Source of the DNA: JASFHF01 sp050123335
GTDB taxonomy: Bacteria > Pseudomonadota > Gammaproteobacteria > UBA12402
NCBI GenBank assembly: GCA_050123335.1
Contig: JASFHH010000022.1
Location: 1 to 27,466 of the forward strand
Direction of reading: 5' to 3'
DNA length: 27,466 nucleotides
Under the pieces are notes generated by a model that saw nothing but the letters and a program-made list of their open reading frames with translations, had not been told where the DNA came from and did no database searches. The first letter of the stretch is position 1; every line of letters begins with the position of its first letter. The translations under genes and the position numbers were made by a program. Positions 21,964 to 27,466 of the stretch are shown piece after piece.

Positions 21964-23322
21964 ATGCCAGAGAATAAAATTACGAGGAAACCTGCAGCTA
22001 AAACAGCTGTAACACGTCCTAAAGCAAAAACCACTAAAATAACCACTGATAAGAAAAAGGAAACTTTCCACTTACAAGAGCTGAAACGTAAATCTCCTGC
22101 GGAATTAACTGAAATGGCCAACAAAATTGGCTTAGAAAATGTGCGTCAGCGCAAGCAGGATTTAATTTTCTCAATCCTAAAAGCACACGCACTAAATGGT
22201 GAAGCTATTTACGGCGAAGGAGTGTTAGAAATCCTACCTGACGGTTTCGGTTTTTTACGTTCTGCCGAAGGTTCGTATTTACCTGGACCTGATGATATTT
22301 ACGTATCACCCAGTCAAATTCGCCGCTTTAATTTACGCACCGGCGATACCATTTCCGGACAAATTCGTCCGCCGAAAGAAGCAGAACGTTATTTTGCCAC
22401 ATTAAAAGTCGATAAGATTAATTATGATGATCCTGATAGCGCTAAAAATAAAATTTTATTTGAAAATCTCACGCCTCTGTTTGCCAATGAACGCTTAGTC
22501 ATGCAGCGAGGCAATGGAAGCACCGAAGACATCACCGCTAGAATTATTGATCTAGTTGCGCCTTTTGGAAAAGGACAACGCGGCTTGATCGTTTCACCGC
22601 CAAAAGCTGGTAAAACTATGATGCTGCAAAATATTGCGCACTCCATAGAAAGCAATCATCCAGAATGCCATTTAATGGTGTTATTAATCGACGAACGTCC
22701 TGAAGAAGTTACCGAAATGGATCGTTCAGTTAAAGGAGAAGTAATTGCCAGTACTTTTGACGAACCAGCAACTCGCCACGTGCAAGTTGCAGAAATGGTT
22801 ATTGAAAAAGCTAAACGCCTAGTGGAACACAAACACGATGTGGTAATTTTGTTAGATTCAATTACCCGTTTAGCACGCGCATATAACACTGTAGTACCAG
22901 TTTCCGGTAAAGTTCTAACTGGTGGTGTGGATGCAAATGCGCTACATCGTCCTAAACGTTTCTTTGGTGCTGCACGTAACATTGAAGAAGGAGGAAGTTT
23001 AACAATTTTAGCTACAGCATTAATCGATACCGGCTCCAAAATGGATGAAGTTATCTACGAAGAATTTAAAGGCACTGGTAATATGGAAATCCATTTGGAT
23101 CGCAGAATTGCTGAAAAACGCGTCTTTCCTGCAATTAACATTAACCGCTCTGGTACACGTCGTGAAGAACTTTTGGTCAGCGCGGATGAATTACAAAAAA
23201 TGTGGATCTTGCGTAAATTATTACAACCAATGGACGAATTGGCCGCAATTGAATTTTTGTATGATCGTCTGCGAACCACGAAAACCAATAATGAATTCTT
23301 CGAAGCAATGAAAAGATCATAA
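21964..23322 (+). CDS. rho: transcription termination factor Rho
   Basis: A hexameric RNA helicase that ends transcription. The 452-residue protein carries a basic N-terminal extension of about 35 residues rich in Lys, Thr and Ala (MPENKITRKPAAK onward) before the standard start FHLQELKRKSPAELTEMA. The extension explains the excess over E. coli Rho (419). The RNA-binding domain includes DGFGFLRS (93-100), the P-loop PPKAGKT is at 212-218, and the VLLIDERPEEVTEM Walker-B region and the LLVSADELQKMWILRK end are intact. The ATG has only a weak upstream site. The 3' end overlaps convergent apaH by 6 bp. Confidence 0.98.
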   Translation: MPENKITRKPAAKTAVTRPKAKTTKITTDKKKETFHLQELKRKSPAELTEMANKIGLENVRQRKQDLIFSILKAHALNGEAIYGEGVLEILPDGFGFLRSAEGSYLPGPDDIYVSPSQIRRFNLRTGDTISGQIRPPKEAERYFATLKVDKINYDDPDSAKNKILFENLTPLFANERLVMQRGNGSTEDITARIIDLVAPFGKGQRGLIVSPPKAGKTMMLQNIAHSIESNHPECHLMVLLIDERPEEVTEMDRSVKGEVIASTFDEPATRHVQVAEMVIEKAKRLVEHKHDVVILLDSITRLARAYNTVVPVSGKVLTGGVDANALHRPKRFFGAARNIEEGGSLTILATALIDTGSKMDEVIYEEFKGTGNMEIHLDRRIAEKRVFPAININRSGTRREELLVSADELQKMWILRKLLQPMDELAAIEFLYDRLRTTKTNNEFFEAMKRS

Positions 23323-24147
23323 CTTATTTATTGCATCAACACTATACAATCGTTGCGTTTCCAATTGCAGCGCAGTTAATTTACGCCCCCAACAACATCC
23401 CGTATCAATTGCAAAAATATTTTTTGCAACATAAGCTTCTGTTGCGCTACCCATTAATGCTGCCCAATGACCAAAAACAATATTAAAATTTTTATTTTTT
23501 GGATTTAACATCTCAAACCAAGGAATCAAACCAACAGGCGCACTACTAAGCGGGCCCTTTTCCGTCAAATCAAGCCGCCCTTCTCTATCGCAATAACGCA
23601 TTCGAGTAAGCGCATTAGTAATATAACGATAACGATCCCAACCTAATAAATCACTATCCCAATAATCCGGCTGATTGCCGTACATATGTTTAAAAAATTC
23701 TACATGTTTATCACTTCGTAAAATTTGTTCTACTTCTTGCGCACATTGCTGCATCGTTGCCAAATCCCACTGTGGCGGAATTCCTGCATGCGTCATCACA
23801 AAATTTAATTTTTCATCATAATGACAAAGTTTTTGTGATCTTAACCAATGCAACAACTCATCTTTATCATCCGCATCCAAAACATCTACAAAAGTATCTT
23901 CATCATGATATTTTTGACTACCAAAAACTACCGCCAACAAATGCAAATCATGATTACCTAAAACCACAATGCATTTATCTCCAAGATTTTTGATAAAACG
24001 CAAAACTTCAAGCGAATTTGGCCCACGATTTACTAAATCACCCACAAACCATAATCGATCTTTAGCTGGATCAAATTGTATTTTTTCAAGCAGTAATAAC
24101 AATTCTGCATAACAACCTTGTACATCACCAATTGCATATGTTGACAT
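23317..24147 (-). CDS. apaH: diadenosine tetraphosphatase ApaH
   Basis: A symmetrical Ap4A hydrolase (Ap4A to 2 ADP) of the calcineurin-like phosphoesterase fold. The 276-residue protein shows the metal motifs GDVQGCYAE (D8), FVGDLVNRGPNS (D37), VVLGNHDLHLL (N65, H66) and MTHAGIPPQW (H120). The late FGHWAALMG motif and the closing DTGCCWG block also match the family. Length is close to the E. coli enzyme (280). AGGAATAGG precedes the ATG. Its TGA overlaps the convergent rho stop. rsmA lies upstream on the same strand, the normal association (apaG, usually between them, is replaced by a family B repeat). Confidence 0.97.
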   Translation of the reverse strand: MSTYAIGDVQGCYAELLLLLEKIQFDPAKDRLWFVGDLVNRGPNSLEVLRFIKNLGDKCIVVLGNHDLHLLAVVFGSQKYHDEDTFVDVLDADDKDELLHWLRSQKLCHYDEKLNFVMTHAGIPPQWDLATMQQCAQEVEQILRSDKHVEFFKHMYGNQPDYWDSDLLGWDRYRYITNALTRMRYCDREGRLDLTEKGPLSSAPVGLIPWFEMLNPKNKNFNIVFGHWAALMGSATEAYVAKNIFAIDTGCCWGRKLTALQLETQRLYSVDAINKL

Positions 24148-24182
24148 TTAACCTATTCCTTTTTTCTCAACAAGATCCTTTA

Positions 24183-24305
24183 GGGACGGAGCTTTACATG
24201 ATTACAAAGCAACTTGGAGGGGCCGGGTCTTTACTAATTACAAGTGCGGTAGCTTTGTAATTAGTAAAGACCCGGCCCCATAAAAATTATGTAAAGCTCC
24301 GTCCC
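24183..24305. repeat. family B nested palindrome, long form, copy 2
   Basis: Outer arms GGGACGGAGCTTTACAT (24183-24199) and the complementary end at 24289-24305 enclose the GC-rich inner palindrome with GGGGCCGGGTC and GACCCGGCCCC. It is nearly identical to 11706-11830 in the opposite orientation. Its right arm lies inside the end of rsmA and provides that gene's last codons and stop. Confidence 0.95.
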
Positions 24306-25150
24306 GAGCTGATTTTAACATAATCTGCCACGCTCAGCTGCTCCGGACGTAATTTCGCATCAATACCTAATTTTTCTAATCCTTCCGCTGTTATTATTGA
24401 TTTTAATGCATTACGCAAAGTTTTGCGGCGCTGATTAAAAGCAATTTTAACTATTTCGGCAAACTTAGTAAAATCTTTTGCCTGCATAGGTAATTTTTTA
24501 TGTGGGGTTAATCTAACAAAACTTGAAGTCACTTTTGGCTTAGGATAAAAAGCATTTGGCTCCACATCAAATAATTTTTCAACTTCACAAAAATACTGCA
24601 CCATGACGGTTAAACGCCCATAAGCTTTAGTACCAACTGATGCGCTCAAACGATCTACCACTTCCTTTTGCAGCATAAAATGCATGTCTTTTATAAGCGG
24701 CGCAAATTTTAATAAATGAAAAATTATTGGCGAAGAAATGTTATACGGTAAATTACCAACTACACGTAATTTTTTCTCTTTCGTGTCATCCCGCGAATCT
24801 CTCATTTTGTCATCCCGCGGCTTGACCGCAGGATCCATGGCTGTTGTAATTAACGACGAAAAATTAAATTCTAAAACATCAGCCTGATGCACAATTAACT
24901 CACCCAAATCCGCACAATGTTGCTTTAACTGCGGAACCAAATCACGATCAAATTCAATCACGTGCAACTTTCGCAATCTAGGTAACAATTCACAAGTCAA
25001 CGCACCCAATCCTGGTCCAATTTCCACCATCAAATCATCTTCTTGCGGATTAATCGCCGCGACAATCTGCGCAATTACTCCTTCATCCTGCAAAAAATTC
25101 TGCCCAAAACGCTTTCGCGGTTGATATATATGAAATACGTTTTTACTCAT
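24287..25150 (-). CDS. rsmA: 16S rRNA dimethyltransferase RsmA with a repeat-derived insertion
   Basis: RsmA (KsgA) dimethylates two adenines near the 3' end of 16S rRNA during small-subunit maturation. The 287-residue protein has RKRFGQNFLQD at the start, the SAM motif EIGPGLGALT (43-52), the acidic VIEFD (64-68) and the catalytic NLPYNISSP (from N133). Residues ~104-123 (AMDPAVKPRDDK and onward) have no place in the family and are encoded by a REP element between beta strands, in frame. The final residues GRSFT and stop come from a family B repeat, so the native C-terminus was replaced. The start overlaps the stop of the upstream small gene (TAATG), giving translational coupling. The insertion is in a loop, so the enzyme may still work. 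Confidence 0.96.
   Translation of the reverse strand: MSKNVFHIYQPRKRFGQNFLQDEGVIAQIVAAINPQEDDLMVEIGPGLGALTCELLPRLRKLHVIEFDRDLVPQLKQHCADLGELIVHQADVLEFNFSSLITTAMDPAVKPRDDKMRDSRDDTKEKKLRVVGNLPYNISSPIIFHLLKFAPLIKDMHFMLQKEVVDRLSASVGTKAYGRLTVMVQYFCEVEKLFDVEPNAFYPKPKVTSSFVRLTPHKKLPMQAKDFTKFAEIVKIAFNQRRKTLRNALKSIITAEGLEKLGIDAKLRPEQLSVADYVKISSGRSFT
24784..24840. repeat. REP-type element inside rsmA
   Basis: GTCATCCCGCG occurs twice (24784 and 24809) and is followed by a CGGCTTGACCG hairpin and AGGATCC. It belongs to the same family as 25693-25722. It adds about 20 residues to RsmA without breaking the frame, much like Rickettsia palindromic elements. Confidence 0.85.
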
Positions 25151-25335
25151 TAATCTATATCATCAATAAATTTAACAAAGCTGCCTTTTTCTGTAACACG
25201 TCCATCAGCCGCATGTTTCAATCCTCGTTTAAGTCTTTCCATAGCTTTTTTATTATCAAATAACCATCTTTCGCACAACGGAATTTCTAGATATGGTTTC
25301 AACACAATCCTATGATCTTTAGTTTTAATTACCAT
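25150..25335 (-). CDS. small solitary antitoxin-like protein
   Basis: A 61-residue protein with the ending common in Phd/RelB-type antitoxins: ERWLFDNKKAMERLKRGLKHAADGRVTEKGSFVKFIDDID (helix with basic face, then G-R-V and an acidic tail). The start is taken at the ATG at 25335, with AGGTGA 8 bases upstream. A GTG four codons earlier is possible. No toxin gene is next to it; the downstream neighbour is rsmA, overlapping by one base. It may be a free-standing antitoxin, a leftover, or a small regulator. The resemblance is from a pattern seen by eye. Confidence 0.6.
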   Translation of the reverse strand: MVIKTKDHRIVLKPYLEIPLCERWLFDNKKAMERLKRGLKHAADGRVTEKGSFVKFIDDID

Positions 25336-25385
25336 AAACCTATTCACCTCACATTTCCAAAAAATCAGCTTTTAAATCATCAAAC

Positions 25386-25577
25386 TTACGCGTTATTTTG
25401 CATCAGCGTATCGAGAGAGGGTTGTTTGCAAACTCTTGAGGGGCAGGATGCCCCGAACGAAGCGATACATGGATGTGCCGAATGATTTTTCCCAAGACAG
25501 TTGGGAAAATCATTCAGGAGCGTGTTTGCAAACAACCCTCCGAGTGTACGCTTGTCTGTTCGCAAAATAGCGCGTAA
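25386..25577. repeat. large nested palindrome upstream of polA (A-like hairpins)
   Basis: Outer arms 25386-25401 and 25562-25577 pair with one mismatch in 16. AGGGTTGTTTGCAAAC (25418-25433) pairs with 25524-25539. Inside are the hairpins GGGGCA GGA TGCCCC (25440-25454), ACATGGATGT, and a 15-bp stem around GACAG (25480-25515). The CATGGATGTGCC motif links it loosely to family A. Confidence 0.88.
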
Positions 25578-25692
25578 ATGTAAATCATAACATAAAACGG
25601 TTGATTTTTATAAACAAAGCCAAGTAAAATCAAAATTTTAAATTATAACAGGATAACTTCTCAAAAAAACAGGACAAAACAAACAAAAACAA

Positions 25693-25736
25693 CCTGGATC
25701 CCGCGGTCAAGCCGCGGGATGACGGGGCCGGGATGA
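25693..25736. repeat. REP-type hairpin upstream of polA
   Basis: CTGGATCCCGCGG and CCGCGGGATGAC form a hairpin around TCAAG, followed by a second GGGATGAC end. Same family as the element inside rsmA. The remaining intergenic DNA before polA (25737-25813) is AT-rich, with only a weak TATAAC box. Confidence 0.85.
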
Positions 25737-25813
25737 CGTACTTCCACGATTTTGAAATACTACAAAATGGGTATAACTTTCTAAAGTTACCTATTTTAAA
25801 AACAGGCAAAAAT

Positions 25814-27466
25814 ATGACCACAAACAAACCACCATTAATCCTAATCGACGGTTCGTCGTATTTATACCGCGCCTACCATGCGCTGCCGCCTTTGACTAAT
25901 TCCAAAGGCCAGCCAACCGGTGCTATTTTTGGGGTAATCAATATGATTCGTCGTCTGATCAAAGATTACCGCCCATCACAAATTGCAGTAATTTTTGACG
26001 CCAAAGGCAAAACTTTTCGGCATGAACTTTATCCCGAATATAAAGCGCATCGCCCCGCCATGCCGGATGATTTAATTTCCCAAATTAAATATTTACATGA
26101 AATAATTCATGCTATGGGATTACCTTTATTAGCTATTGAAGGTGTTGAAGCTGATGATGTTATTGGTACTTTAGCAAAAGAAGCTTCAGAACATAAAATT
26201 GACACTATAATTTCAACTTGCGACAAAGATTTAGCGCAATTAGTTAACGAACATGTGATTTTAATTAACACCATGTCAAAAACTATTTTGGATGTCGACG
26301 GCGTAAAAAGTAAATTTGGTGTAACACCTTCACAAATTATCGACTACTTAACTTTAATTGGTGATACTTCAGATAACATTCCTGGCGTTACCAAAGTCGG
26401 CCCAAAAACTGCAGTAAAATGGCTAGAACAATACGAATCATTGGATGAAATCATTAAGCATGCAGATGAAATTTCTGGAAAAGTAGGTGAAAATTTGCGT
26501 ATTAGCATTGAGAATTTACCACTATTTAAACGCCTAATTACCGTTGATTGCGAGGTTAAATTACCAATAAACTTACCAGACATAGTTCCACAACCCAAAA
26601 ACAAACAAAAATTAATTGAATTATTTAAAGAATTAGAATTCAAAAATTTGCTTGCTGAAACATTAACGGAAGAAAATAATGTTGCAATAACCAAATCAGA
26701 CAAAAATTATTTTACTATTTTAAATGAAAAAGATTTTAAAAATTTATTAAACATTTTAAAAACATCTGATTTAATCGCTTTTGACACTGAAACAACCGAT
26801 TTGAATTATATGAAAGCTGAAATTGTCGGGCTATCATTTGCAGTTAAACCACACGAAGCATACTACATTCCTTTGGCACATGATTATGCAGGCGCATCTA
26901 AACAACTTAACCGTGAAGAAGTTTTACAAAAACTAAAACCAATCTTCGAAGATAACAAAAAATTAAAAGTCGGCCAAAATTTAAAATATGACCAGGAAGT
27001 GCTGGCTAACTATGATATTAATCTACAAGGCGCAGCATACGACACCATGTTAGAATCTTATGTGCTGGACAATACTACCAGTCGACATAATTTGGACGCT
27101 TTGGCATTAAAATATTTAGGCCACAAAAATATTAGTTACGAAGAAATTGCAGGATCAGGCGCCAAACAAATTCCATTTAACCAGGTACCAATCGAACAAG
27201 CAGCTAATTACGCTGCTGAAGATGCAGATATAGCTTTGCAATTACATCAACACTTATGGCCAAAAATAAATACGAATGAAAAAACCAAAAAAGTTTTTAC
27301 TGAAATTGATATGCCGTTAATTAAAATTTTATCAAGGATAGAACGTTACGGTGTGTTGATTGACGCCGAAACCTTACAACAACAAAGCAATGAAATTGGC
27401 GAACGTTTATTGAGCTTAGAACAACAGGCTTTTGAACTTGCTGGAACCACTTTTAATTTGGATTCT
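25814..27466 (+). CDS. polA: DNA polymerase I, N-terminal part (runs off the window)
   Basis: 551 codons are open from the ATG at 25814 to the window edge. Residues ~1-270 are the 5' nuclease domain: LILIDGSSYLYRAYHALPPL, VIFDAKGKTFRHELYPEYKAHR, EGVEADDVIGTLA, CDKDLAQL and GDTSDNIPGV. A proofreading 3'-5' exonuclease domain follows with intact motifs: exo I FDTETT (D324, E326), exo II NLKYD and exo III YAAEDADIAL. Then comes the start of the polymerase region (ERYGVLIDAE). The palm and fingers lie beyond the window. Only a weak AGG precedes the ATG, but the family start is unmistakable. Confidence 0.97.
   Translation, partial: MTTNKPPLILIDGSSYLYRAYHALPPLTNSKGQPTGAIFGVINMIRRLIKDYRPSQIAVIFDAKGKTFRHELYPEYKAHRPAMPDDLISQIKYLHEIIHAMGLPLLAIEGVEADDVIGTLAKEASEHKIDTIISTCDKDLAQLVNEHVILINTMSKTILDVDGVKSKFGVTPSQIIDYLTLIGDTSDNIPGVTKVGPKTAVKWLEQYESLDEIIKHADEISGKVGENLRISIENLPLFKRLITVDCEVKLPINLPDIVPQPKNKQKLIELFKELEFKNLLAETLTEENNVAITKSDKNYFTILNEKDFKNLLNILKTSDLIAFDTETTDLNYMKAEIVGLSFAVKPHEAYYIPLAHDYAGASKQLNREEVLQKLKPIFEDNKKLKVGQNLKYDQEVLANYDINLQGAAYDTMLESYVLDNTTSRHNLDALALKYLGHKNISYEEIAGSGAKQIPFNQVPIEQAANYAAEDADIALQLHQHLWPKINTNEKTKKVFTEIDMPLIKILSRIERYGVLIDAETLQQQSNEIGERLLSLEQQAFELAGTTFNLDS

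Noticed and set aside
11706..24305. A transposase gene for the family B elements
   Set aside because: No frame in the window resembles a transposase or integrase; the elements appear non-autonomous here.
24784..24840. Frameshift or pseudogene in rsmA because of the inserted repeat
   Set aside because: The frame continues through the repeat and all catalytic motifs on both sides are intact.

Overview
The window looks like the chromosome of an AT-rich gammaproteobacterium. Gene order and family types (lemA-M48 protease, ygfB-pepP, trxA-rho, secG next to tRNA-Leu, zapD, apaH, rsmA, polA) are gammaproteobacterial. The low GC, many palindromic repeats, lysine/asparagine-rich orphan proteins and an MgtC-like protein suggest a host-associated lineage of the Legionellales/Coxiella type. 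That placement is inference; no rRNA gene is present to test it.

Layout. 1-2300: sparse AT-rich DNA with an orphan 501-residue protein and a large imperfect palindrome. 2301-4850: galactose genes galT and galK plus a small Cys-rich-start protein. 4818-6637: an AbiEi/AbiEii toxin-antitoxin module bounded by ~40-bp direct repeats, apparently a recent insertion. 6623-10835 (minus strand): pepP, ygfB, an MgtC/SapB membrane protein, an M48 protease and lemA. 10920-13125 (plus): zapD and a ProRS without its editing domain. 13225-15378: a YihY membrane protein (minus) and a uridine-phosphorylase-like gene (plus). 15433-16176 (minus): a small membrane protein, tRNA-Leu(GAG), secG. 16294-18388 (minus): a two-gene orphan operon. 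18661-21023 (minus): a sugar operon (RhaT-like transporter, ROK kinase, mannose-6-phosphate-isomerase-type cupin). 21438-23322 (plus): trxA and rho. 23317-25335 (minus): apaH, rsmA and a solitary antitoxin-like gene. 25814 to the end (plus): polA, cut by the window edge.

The most striking theme is repeats. At least four palindromic families occur: A, a conserved core with GGATG hairpins inside copy-specific complementary arms; B, a 123-bp nested palindrome and its 65-bp short form; C, a CTCGATGTAG core in copy-specific arms; and a GTCATCCCGCGG-type REP. A REP copy lies in frame inside rsmA, and B copies supply the stop codons of rsmA and proS, so the repeats are remodelling proteins. No transposase is visible here, so mobilisation would have to act in trans.

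Metabolically, galT/galK feed galactose to UDP-sugars and glucose-1-phosphate (galE is not in the window). The RhaT-ROK-cupin operon plausibly imports and activates a hexose such as fructose or mannose.
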